From the NCBI RefSeq assembly GCF_022678645.1, contig NZ_JALBWV010000071.1, positions 1-40,997 on the forward strand: a stretch of 40,997 nucleotides of DNA, read 5' to 3'. The stretch comes from Saccharopolyspora soli. GTDB lineage: Bacteria > Actinomycetota > Actinomycetes > Mycobacteriales > Pseudonocardiaceae. Shown here piece by piece: positions 25,849 through 32,566 of this stretch. Position numbers and translations under genes: made by a program. Each line of letters starts with the position of its first letter. The stretch's first letter is position 1. The notes beneath the pieces are model-generated. The model was not told the origin of the DNA. It was given only the letters and a program-made list of their open reading frames with translations, and did no database searches.

Positions 25849-26615
25849 ATGCGCTGGAGTTGACCGTCTCGAACGGAGTGGCGACGCTGCGGATCAACCG
25901 CCCGGAGAAGCGCAACGCGATGACGTTGGCGATGTGGCGTCGGTTGGCCGTCCTGGCGGGCGAGGTGGCTGCCGACGATGCGGTGCGCGTGGTGGTGGTG
26001 ACCGGGGGACCGGATTTCTGCGCGGGTGCCGACATCGGGGAGTTCGGCCAGGTGCGTGGGGATCCTGCTCGTGGCCGGGAATACGACGGCGTGGTGGAGG
26101 AGGCGGAGCAGGCACTGACGCGGCTGCCCAAGCCGACGATCGCGGCGGTGCGCGGGTACTGCGTGGGTGGTGGGTGTGAGATCGCGTTGGCGTGCGACAT
26201 CCGGGTCGCAGCGGCCGACGCGCGGTTCGCGATCACGCCGGCGAAGGTGGGGCTCGTGTATTCGCTGACCGGCGTGCAGCGACTCGTCGACACGGTGGGG
26301 TCGGCGTGGGCCAAGCAGATGTTGTTCACGGGATCGCAAGTGGACGCTTCCACGGCGGAACGCATCGGACTGGTGAACGAAGTGGTGCCAGCGGATCAGG
26401 TAGCTGCGCGGGCGTTTTCGCTCTCGGATTCGATCAAGCGTGGCGCCAGGACGTCCGTGACCGGGAGCAAGGTCCTGATCGAGCGACTGCTCCGGAGCCG
26501 GGCCAGTCCGCCGGGCGCGGACACGGACGCGTTGTACGACAAGGCTTATAGCGGAGTGGACTACGCCGAGGGCGTGGCGGCGTTTCTCGAGAACCGACCG
26601 CCCAGTTTCGAGTGA
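25845..26615 (+). CDS. Crotonase-family enoyl-CoA hydratase/isomerase
   Basis: A 256-residue crotonase fold protein. The oxyanion hole is FCAGADIGEF and GYCVGGGCEIALACDIR. Glu112 corresponds to the first catalytic Glu of classical hydratases (GGGCE). The second Glu, normally in FxxPExxLG, is replaced by Ala133 in FAITPAKVGLV, so simple water addition may be impaired and another crotonase reaction (isomerase, hydrolase, decarboxylase or ring chemistry) is possible. The start is the GTG overlapping the CoA-transferase stop. It lies in a three-gene operon and presumably acts on the CoA thioester made by its neighbour. Confidence 0.92.
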   Translation: MNALELTVSNGVATLRINRPEKRNAMTLAMWRRLAVLAGEVAADDAVRVVVVTGGPDFCAGADIGEFGQVRGDPARGREYDGVVEEAEQALTRLPKPTIAAVRGYCVGGGCEIALACDIRVAAADARFAITPAKVGLVYSLTGVQRLVDTVGSAWAKQMLFTGSQVDASTAERIGLVNEVVPADQVAARAFSLSDSIKRGARTSVTGSKVLIERLLRSRASPPGADTDALYDKAYSGVDYAEGVAAFLENRPPSFE

Positions 26616-26624
26616 AGGAGAATG

Positions 26625-27374
26625 ATGGATCTTCAGCTTCGCGGACTGCGTGCCGCGGTGACCGGTGCGAGCAAGGGCATCGGCGCGGCGATCGCGGAGG
26701 CGCTAGCGGCGGAGGGAGCGAACCTGGTGCTGGTTTCGCGGTCTCCGGTCGATGGTGCCGAGTTGGCTGCTCGTCATGGCGTCGAGGTTTCGACGGTCGT
26801 TGCGGATCTGTCCACTCTGGAGGGTCGTCGGGAGGTGGAGCGGACGGTCGGCTCGCTGGACATCTTGGTGAACAACGCCGGGGCGATCCCGCCGGGTTCG
26901 CTGCAGGACGTCGGCGAGGACGCGTGGCGCGAGTCGTGGGACCTCAAGCTGTACGGGTACGTGTTCCTGACGCAGAGCCTCTATTCGAAGCTCGCTGCGT
27001 CTTCGCACGGGGTGGTGCTGAACATCATCGGGGTGGCGAGCGAGGACCTGCCGCCGGGGTACATCGCGGGAGCCGTCGGAAATTCCGCCTTGGTGGCATT
27101 CACGAAGACGCTGGCGAAGGCGGCGTGGCAGGACGGCGTGCGCGTGGTCGGCATCAACCCCGGCCCGACGGCGACGGATCGCCATGAGCGTTTGCAGCGC
27201 GCTCGCGCCGCCGAAACGCTGGGTGACGCGGATCGGTGGCGCGAACTGGACAGTGCGCTGCCGTTCGGGCGGGCGTGCTCTCCCTCCGAGATCGCTGATT
27301 CCGCGGCCTTCCTGGTTTCCCCGCGGTCGTCCTACACCAGCGGCACGGTGCTGACCATCGACGGCGGTGCCTAG
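26625..27374 (+). CDS. Short-chain dehydrogenase/reductase with an altered active site
   Basis: A 249-residue SDR. The cofactor-binding motif is TGASKGIG (13-20) and NNAG lies at 83-86, so NAD(P) binding is intact. Tyr146 is in PGYIAGAVGNSALVAFTK, but the Lys expected four residues later is Ala150 and the usual Ser is not evident. This YIAGxxGN pattern defines a divergent SDR group whose chemistry differs from classic dehydrogenases. ATG 26625 is preferred over 26622 because of GAAGGAG spacing. It follows the crotonase stop by 9 bp and converges with the IclR gene, overlapping it by 4 bp. It is likely the last enzyme of the operon. Confidence 0.9.
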   Translation: MDLQLRGLRAAVTGASKGIGAAIAEALAAEGANLVLVSRSPVDGAELAARHGVEVSTVVADLSTLEGRREVERTVGSLDILVNNAGAIPPGSLQDVGEDAWRESWDLKLYGYVFLTQSLYSKLAASSHGVVLNIIGVASEDLPPGYIAGAVGNSALVAFTKTLAKAAWQDGVRVVGINPGPTATDRHERLQRARAAETLGDADRWRELDSALPFGRACSPSEIADSAAFLVSPRSSYTSGTVLTIDGGA

Positions 27375-28105
27375 AGCCGCGCGGAGATCTCGCGGGCGGC
27401 CTTCGTGAGCTCACGGCGGAAGTGCGCGCCGCCGTCCTCGGGGAACCGGTACCGTGGGACGAACACGCTGATGGCGCACAGGATCAGCCCGCTGTGGGAG
27501 AACACCGGCGCGGCGAAGGAGGCGATGTCGTCGCGGAGCTCGCCCTTCACCATGGCGCAGTTGCCTTCGCGGATCTTGTCGAGCTCGGCGCGGAGCTGAC
27601 CGGGATCCGTCACCGTCGCGTCGGTGAGCTTTTCGAGACCCACCTCGATGATCTCCTCCCGCTGCTCGGGCTCCATGTGCGCCAGCAACACCTTCCCGGT
27701 CGCCGTGGCGTGCAACGGCGACCGTGTCCCGAGCGGGATGTAGATCCGCGTGGGGTTCACTGTCTCGACGACGTCGATGATGACGACCTCGTGGCCCTCC
27801 CGGATGGCTAGGTGCACGGACTCACCGGTGGCGTCGCGGAGCTCCGTCAGAATGTTTCGGGCGGCCTCCCGCACGCCGACGTCCGCCGCCACCCGCTGCG
27901 CGATGTCGATCGCCTTGGTGGTCAACACCCACCCCCTCTTGGCCACCCCGGCCTGCCTGATCCAGCCAGCCGCTTCGAGCGCTTTGAGGGCCCGCTGCGC
28001 CGAACTCTTGGGCAGGTCCATCCGCTCGGCGAGCGCCGTGACCCCGACGGGCTGCGCCCTGGCCACCTCGTCGAGCACCCGCAACGCCGTGAGAGCAGTC
28101 GACAT
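27371..28105 (-). CDS. IclR-family transcriptional regulator
   Basis: A 244-residue IclR regulator. The N-terminal winged helix (about 1-65) contains ALRVLDEVARAQPVGVTALA and MDLPKSSAQRALKALEAAGW. The C-terminal effector domain (about 75-240) contains GESVHLAIREGHEVVIIDVV, LHATATGKVLLAHM and a conserved F(A)APVFSHSGLILCAISVF. ATG 28105 has CGGAG 9 bases upstream. It lies at the end of the CoA-transferase operon in convergent orientation. It probably senses a pathway acid and controls the divergent permease and CoA-transferase promoters; a shared TTGTGCC motif supports this. Confidence 0.93.
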   Translation of the reverse strand: MSTALTALRVLDEVARAQPVGVTALAERMDLPKSSAQRALKALEAAGWIRQAGVAKRGWVLTTKAIDIAQRVAADVGVREAARNILTELRDATGESVHLAIREGHEVVIIDVVETVNPTRIYIPLGTRSPLHATATGKVLLAHMEPEQREEIIEVGLEKLTDATVTDPGQLRAELDKIREGNCAMVKGELRDDIASFAAPVFSHSGLILCAISVFVPRYRFPEDGGAHFRRELTKAAREISARL

Positions 28106-28121
28106 CGGCGATCTCCGTTTT

Positions 28122-28161
28122 CGATATTCGGCACAGGCAGGACAATTGTGCCAGATATCGG
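28122..28161. promoter_or_regulatory. Inverted-repeat operator upstream of iclR
   Basis: Half-sites GATATTCGGCAC (28124-28135) and GTGCCAGATATC (28148-28159) face each other across 12 bases; 10 of 12 positions are complementary. The flanks extend to CGATATTCGGCACAG and TTGTGCCAGATATCGG. It lies 17-56 bp upstream of the iclR start, a typical autoregulation position. The same CGGCACAA/TTGTGCC core occurs twice in the divergent catabolic promoter. Confidence 0.55.
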
Positions 28162-28199
28162 GTGCGCTCGAAGTTGCAGCGTGGGTGCACGACCCAGTC

Positions 28200-28330
28200 C
28201 GATATGCGCACTAACCACACCACCGGGCCCGGGCAAGTACCGTGAGCGGCGAATCCGGAGATCAGGTTCGTCTCGACACGTCACACGGCGGGCACTTCCT
28301 CACCCCGCAAGGTCGGCTTCTTTTCGTGGC
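28200..28330. other. Spacer between iclR and the IS scraps
   Basis: I see no coding sequence, repeats or RNA gene here. It marks the right edge of the catabolic cluster. Confidence 0.4.
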
Positions 28331-28332
28331 CT

Positions 28333-28600
28333 GCTAGCGGATACCGGCCGCACGCAGGATGGCGCGGACCGTCTCGGTGCTGATGACGATCCTTTACGCC
28401 TCAGCCAGATCGTGGGACCAGCTTCGACAGGCTCCGCGTCGTGAACGGCAACTCCAGCCGCTGCGGCGGGGTTTTGGCCACCTGGCAGATGATCGTGCGG
28501 GCGACCGGACCGAACCTAGGTCGCCGACCGCCTTTCCATTTTGGGTCCAGTGCCGCGAATCCCTGCTCGTTAAACGCGCAGACCACCTCCCACGGGTACA
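28333..28600 (-). pseudogene. IS630-family transposase middle fragment
   Basis: The minus strand reads EVVCAFNEQGFAALDPKWKG, then ARTIICQVAKTPPQRLELPF and TTRSLSKLV. After a frameshift and a stop it continues RIVISTETVRAILRAAGIR and a final stop. This is the second half of the N-terminal DNA-binding region of an IS630 transposase; the DDE catalytic domain is missing. At its 5' side it is joined to a piece of an IS5-like transposase. Confidence 0.7.
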
Positions 28601-28650
28601 ACGGCTCGATGATCGCCCACTGGGCACTGGTCATATCCGACGGATATCCT
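28600..28650 (-). pseudogene. IS5/IS4-like transposase start fragment
   Basis: The minus-strand frame reads GYPSDMTSAQWAIIEPLYP, the standard beginning of IS5-family transposases (TDAQWAxIEPLLP). It then runs directly into the IS630 fragment. This points to one element having inserted or recombined in the other before both decayed. Confidence 0.6.
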
Positions 28651-28959
28651 CGTGACCTGCGGGAAGACCGGTGCGAGGTGACCACTGCCTACCCCACGCG
28701 AAGCATCGACGAACTGGGGCACGATGACGCCCGGGACTCCTGGGACCAGCTGACGATTAGACACCAACGGCTCTACCAGGAGCCCCTTCCTGTCTCCGTA
28801 CCCACCCCACGACCAAGATCAGTTCAGGGACAGGCTCTCACATCCCGAATTCACGCAAGGTTGCGGATAACTCAGCCGGGTCATAGGGGATCGACGGCTG
28901 CTTCTAGCCGGAAGGCGGAGTCGAGGATGGCCGCGGCAACCGGATTGACCGATCCACGC

Positions 28960-29716
28960 CCCTAGATAGTGGTCCAGGGTTGTCGACGGCCGGGAACGAC
29001 CGAGGACGTCGGCGATTTGCCGTGCGGTCAGCTTCTCGTCGTCGGGAATAGTGGCAGCCATCCTCCGGAACACGTGCGGCGTGACCCACCCGAAGCCAAT
29101 CTTTTCACGAATCACCCGCCAGCCGCGCCGCAGATTATTCGGGGCCCGCGAACAGCCGACGCCTCTCGTCAGGGGTGAGTGCGCGAACCTTCCGCAGACG
29201 GCCCTCGATCGGGCTGACCTCCCGAACCGGATTGCTATCCAACAGCCCATGGCGAACGGCGACCTGGAGAGTGCCCCTGACAGTCGTACGGACCGATCGC
29301 CGGTAGCTCGCCGAATACCCTTCCGCTTCAAGCTTCTCGACGAATTCTTCGAGGACCGGAACGCTGATCTCCCGGAGACGCAGGTCGCCGATGCGGTCGA
29401 GCACGACGCTCTTCAGGGTCTGCTCATAGGTGTCGTAGGTCGTATCCGCCCTGTGCCTCGCGATCTTGCCCAGCCATACCTCCGCCACGTCACGGAACTT
29501 AAAGTCGACCGTCAGCCGCGCCCTAGCTTTCTGCAACTGCTCGATCGCGGACTCCAACCGCTCGACGGCCTTCTCCTCCGTCGGGCCGGAGCGTTCGACC
29601 AGCCGCGTCTTGCCGTCGAAGGCCCGGAACCGCGTGCGCGCCCGCCAGGTGACGTCATCCAGCCGCGTCGTGTTGATCTTGCCGTGGCTACTGATCTGGA
29701 GGGGTGGTCGAGCCAT
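28960..29716 (-). pseudogene. Tyrosine recombinase (phage-type integrase) with internal deletion
   Basis: ATG 29716 has GGGAG upstream and begins ARPPLQISSHGKINTTRLD, then WRARTRFRAFDGKTRLVERS, typical of actinobacterial phage and ICE integrases. The core-binding domain follows (TTYDTYEQTLKSVVLDRIGD, VPVLEEFVEKLEAEGYSASY). At LTPDERRRLFAGP the frame stops; in another frame it continues NNLRRGWRVIREKIGFGWVT, PHVFRRMAAT (the HxxR catalytic pair) and STTLDHYLG (Tyr nucleophile). About 150 residues, including the first catalytic Arg, are missing, so the enzyme is dead. A tRNA 3'-end-like sequence lies 110 bp upstream. Confidence 0.8.
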
Positions 29717-29825
29717 CTCCAACTCCCGTACCGAGGGACCAAAGCGATGAGTAAACGATGGATACCTCCACCGCCACGCTAGACCCGAAAAGAATCCACA
29801 CGGCTCTGACCTAGGAAGATGGCCA

Positions 29826-29860
29826 GTGCCCCCGGTCGGGTTCGAACCGACACTTGGACG
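29826..29860 (-). other. tRNA 3'-end-like sequence, probable attachment site remnant
   Basis: On the minus strand the segment folds as a T-arm: GTCGG-TTCGAAC-CCGAC (29835-29851), followed by CGGGGGC and A as the acceptor 3' strand and discriminator. No matching D-arm, anticodon arm or 5' acceptor strand is found upstream, so it is not a full tRNA gene. Phage and ICE integrases commonly recombine at such tRNA 3' ends, and the broken integrase is next door. The tRNA species cannot be named. Confidence 0.5.
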
Positions 29861-30014
29861 TTGTCAGATCCCTCGATGCTGGAGTGTATCTCATCGTGGT
29901 GTGCGGCTTCGTCCGCCACGACGCGTGGCTCGCGGTGGTTCGTAGCGGCTCGTCGCGCGCCATAAACCATGGATACACGCTGGCCTCGGCAATGCACGTA
30001 TTCTCGCCTACGCC

Positions 30015-30123
30015 GCCACAACGTGTGCTCGGCAGCTCGCCGCAACGGCCAGCCGTCGTCCACGACACAACGGGCCAGGCGCAATCTGCCAGTCGGACTC
30101 AGCGGGGCATTACGGTGTGACAC
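30015..30123 (-). pseudogene. IS481-family transposase N-terminal fragment
   Basis: From a GTG at 30123 the minus strand reads VSHRNAPLSPTGRLRLARCV and VDDGWPLRRAAE, the well-known beginning of IS481 transposases (MSHRNAPLTPxGRLRLAR). Homology ends after about 34 residues. An 11-bp inverted repeat (30124-30134 and 30171-30181) sits directly upstream and may belong to the element's end. Confidence 0.65.
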
Positions 30124-30181
30124 GAGGACCTCCGTGGCGTGGTGCAGATTGTGGTGATCCACACCAAACCCGGAGGTCCTC
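30124..30181. repeat. 11-bp inverted repeat upstream of the IS481 fragment
   Basis: GAGGACCTCCG at 30124-30134 is exactly complementary to CGGAGGTCCTC at 30171-30181, with 36 bases between. Its position abutting the IS481 start suggests an element end or its promoter region. Confidence 0.5.
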
Positions 30182-30305
30182 CCTCAATCCAAGATCATCA
30201 ACTACGTGTCATGCGCGTTCGCAACCTTCCGAAGCAGTACACCAGGGACCAGCACCAGGTGTCGGCGGCTACCGATCCGAGACCATGCGGGGCCATTGCC
30301 AACGG

Positions 30306-30353
30306 GGCCGGGATCGGGCATCAGCGGTTGCCCGCCGATGCCCGATCCCGGCC
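30306..30353. repeat. Perfect 17-bp inverted repeat (strong hairpin)
   Basis: The arms 30306-30322 (GGCCGGGATCGGGCATC) and 30337-30353 (its exact complement) are separated by 14 bases. No T-run follows. It lies in a non-coding stretch between the IS481 scrap and the SDR remnant. It could be a terminator or a mobile-element structure. Confidence 0.6.
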
Positions 30354-30429
30354 TTCCGCTGTCCGCACTTCGCAGCCCACCTGCCAGCGGTTGTCTGGAA
30401 CCGGGGCTGCTTCGCGCGTGTCCACATCG

Positions 30430-30840
30430 GACTCACCGCGCGTTCGTCCACGGACCAAGATCTGATCCGAGCCTGGTGTGACCGCCTGCGAACGACGATC
30501 GCACTGGACGGGTGTGGATGGCGTTGACGACGTCGGCGGGCTTGTTCATGCCGCTGGTGTCGTTGCCGACCTGCATCGTGGGTGTCTGTCGGGCCGAGGT
30601 AGGCACCGAGCACCTGGACACCCTCGGGTGCGAGCTCGAGCCGGGCGTTGGTGGCCATCCAGAACCCGGCCTTGGAGACGCTGTGTGCCGTGCCGATGGC
30701 CAGCCAGCTCAGCACCGAGCCCACGTTGACCAGGGCGCCCTTGGCCGAGCGCAGTGCGGGTGCCAGCTTGCGGGTCAGGACGATCGGGCGATGCGGTTGA
30801 GCCTGGTCGCTTCGCCACGTTGAGACAGCGTCGTGAAGCC
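30430..30840 (-). pseudogene. Short-chain dehydrogenase remnant
   Basis: The minus strand reads LTRKLAPALRSAKGALVNVG, then SVLSWLAIGTAHSVSKAGFW and LELAPEGVQVLGAYLGPTDT, matching the second half of SDRs (Ser...SxSK region and PTDT after the active site). A frameshift follows, then TSGMNKPADVVNAI in another frame. The Tyr of the YxxxK motif appears as His-Ser-Val-Ser-Lys. The N-terminal Rossmann half is missing. It lies directly downstream of the epoxide hydrolase on the same strand and may once have been in its operon. Confidence 0.7.
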
Positions 30841-30878
30841 GTTGCGGCCGGGTCCCGTCGGCCGCCACGGTCATCGAG

Positions 30879-32111
30879 TCAGGTCGTGGATCCGCCGCGG
30901 AAGGTGCGGCGCAGGTCGTCGACCCATTCGTCGGGTACCTCCCAGGGGATGAAGTGCCCGCCGCGGGGGTGCGCGGTGACATTGACGTGGTTGTACCACG
31001 GCTCCCGCGGGCTCTTGAGGAAGTCCGCGACCCGGTTCTCGGTGGTCACGCCGGGTGGATTCTCGTACCCGACCAGCGTGATCCCCGTAATGGCCTGCAC
31101 CGGCGGCTGCAGGTCGTGCGACGGCGTCCACGGGTACCGGACGGCGTTCGCGTAGGCACGCATCGACGTGCCGATCGAGTTGGTCACCCAGTAGATCATC
31201 GCGTTGGTGAGGATCTCGTCCTTGCTGAAGACGTTTTCGACGTTGCCGTCGTTGTCGCTCCAGTTCGCCCAGCGCTCGAGAATCCAGGCGAGCATACCGG
31301 CGGGCGAGTCGCTCAGGCCGTAGGCGAGCGTGCTGGAGTCGAGCGTGTGCACTGCGACGTGGGCCGCGAACCGCTTGTGGAACGACTTGATCTCCTGCCG
31401 GATGTTCTCCGGCGTTCCGTCGGGGATCTGCGCGCCGCCCGTGAGGTCCCAGGCCCGGTCACCGTTGAACATGTTCAGCGGGATCGGCGAGCCAACATGG
31501 ATCGCGTACAGCTCGTCGGCGTACTTGTGACCCAGCTGGGCGGTGACGAGCGAGCCCATGTCCGAGCCGGCCGCGGCGTACTTCTCGTAGCCGAGCACCT
31601 CGGTCATCAGCTTGTGCCACAGGTCGGCGATCTTCCAGAAGTTCATGTCCGGGTGGTCTGGCAACGGGGAGGAGAATCCCCAGCCGGGCAGCGTCGCCAC
31701 GATCACGTCGAACGCCTCAGCCGGATCGCCGCCGTAGGCGCCCGGGTCGGCGAGCGGGCCCATCACCTTGGTCCACATCTGGTCGGTCCACGGCCACCCG
31801 CCGCTGCAGATGAGCGGCGTCGGATTCGGGCCCACGCCCGGCTTGCGCATGAAGTGGATCGGCACGCCGTCGATCACGACGTCGTACTGCTCGTACTCGT
31901 TGATCTTGGTCTCGGCCTTGCGCCAGTCGTAGCTTTCGAGCCAGTAGTCGACGAGCTCCGCCAGATACCTCCTGCCGACGCCGTAGTGCCAGTCGTCGTT
32001 GCCCGCGTCGACTGGGAACCGGGTCGCCTTCAGCCGCGCCCGCAGATCGTCGAGGACCTCGTCGGGCACATGGATCGGATTGGGTTGGAGTGGAAACGGT
32101 TTGCCTGACAT
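30879..32111 (-). CDS. Epoxide hydrolase (EHN-domain alpha/beta hydrolase)
   Basis: A 410-residue epoxide hydrolase. The N-terminal EHN domain (about 5-110) has NPIHVPDEVLDDLRARLKAT and DWHYGVGRRYLAELVDYWLE. The alpha/beta core carries the oxyanion region CSGGWPWTDQMW (HGWP-like), nucleophile Asp184 in AAAGSDMGSLV, and His386 in PRGGHFIPWE near the C-terminus. The usual reaction is hydration of an epoxide to a diol. ATG 32111 is preceded by AAGGAAGGAAG. It is the last intact gene of a TetR-MFS-SnoaL-epoxide hydrolase set, all on the same strand and closely spaced. The Gly in place of the HGWP His is visible and may alter the oxyanion hole. Confidence 0.93.
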   Translation of the reverse strand: MSGKPFPLQPNPIHVPDEVLDDLRARLKATRFPVDAGNDDWHYGVGRRYLAELVDYWLESYDWRKAETKINEYEQYDVVIDGVPIHFMRKPGVGPNPTPLICSGGWPWTDQMWTKVMGPLADPGAYGGDPAEAFDVIVATLPGWGFSSPLPDHPDMNFWKIADLWHKLMTEVLGYEKYAAAGSDMGSLVTAQLGHKYADELYAIHVGSPIPLNMFNGDRAWDLTGGAQIPDGTPENIRQEIKSFHKRFAAHVAVHTLDSSTLAYGLSDSPAGMLAWILERWANWSDNDGNVENVFSKDEILTNAMIYWVTNSIGTSMRAYANAVRYPWTPSHDLQPPVQAITGITLVGYENPPGVTTENRVADFLKSPREPWYNHVNVTAHPRGGHFIPWEVPDEWVDDLRRTFRGGSTT

Positions 32112-32128
32112 GTTCTTCCTTCCTTGCG

Positions 32129-32566
32129 TCACCTGACGAACTGGAGACGCAGCCGGGTCAGCTCGCTGCCACTGATGCGCCAGCCGTCCGGGGTCTTGCG
32201 GTAGGTGTCGTGGTAGTGGCCGAGACCGTGCATGGAGTCGAACGGTGCATCGGGGTGGGCCTTCCGGTCGTGGAAGATCAGGTCCTCCATGGCCCACACG
32301 CCCTTCGCCGTCGTGGCGGTGGTGAACTCGATCTCGTGCGAGAAAAGGTGGTGGATCGGTTGCCCGGCGCCGACGCGCTCGCCGATTTCGGCTGCGAACT
32401 GTGCGGCGGTGACCTGGTTGAGGAGGCCGCCGTCCACGTCGTAGAAGCGCATCATCGCGTCCTCGGTGAACAGGTCGGCGACCTCGTCCCACTGCTTGGC
32501 GTCGGCGAATCGGCAGTAACGGGCCTTCAGCTCGCGGATCTGGTCGATGTCGGAATGGGTTGTCAT
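32129..32566 (-). CDS. SnoaL-like/NTF2-fold protein
   Basis: A 145-residue NTF2-like (SnoaL_4) protein. It begins SDIDQIRELKARYCRFADAK with QWDEVADLFTEDAMMRF, the family hallmark, and ends with TYRKTPDGWRISGSELTRLR. Members include limonene-1,2-epoxide hydrolase-type enzymes, polyketide cyclases and ring-hydroxylating dioxygenase-like small subunits; none can be picked here. ATG 32566 has AGGAAGG and shares a base with the stop of the MFS gene (TGATG), so translation is coupled. It precedes the epoxide hydrolase by 17 bp. A role in handling an oxygenated aromatic or terpene-like compound is plausible (inference). Confidence 0.88.
   Translation of the reverse strand: MTTHSDIDQIRELKARYCRFADAKQWDEVADLFTEDAMMRFYDVDGGLLNQVTAAQFAAEIGERVGAGQPIHHLFSHEIEFTTATTAKGVWAMEDLIFHDRKAHPDAPFDSMHGLGHYHDTYRKTPDGWRISGSELTRLRLQFVR

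Noticed and set aside
29826..29900. Complete tRNA gene on the minus strand
   Set aside because: Only the T-arm and the 3' acceptor strand can be folded. No matching 5' acceptor, D-arm or anticodon arm lies in the next 60 bases.
30954..32108. 384-residue plus-strand frame opposite the epoxide hydrolase
   Set aside because: Antisense shadow. The epoxide hydrolase frame has all catalytic residues and a good ribosome binding site.
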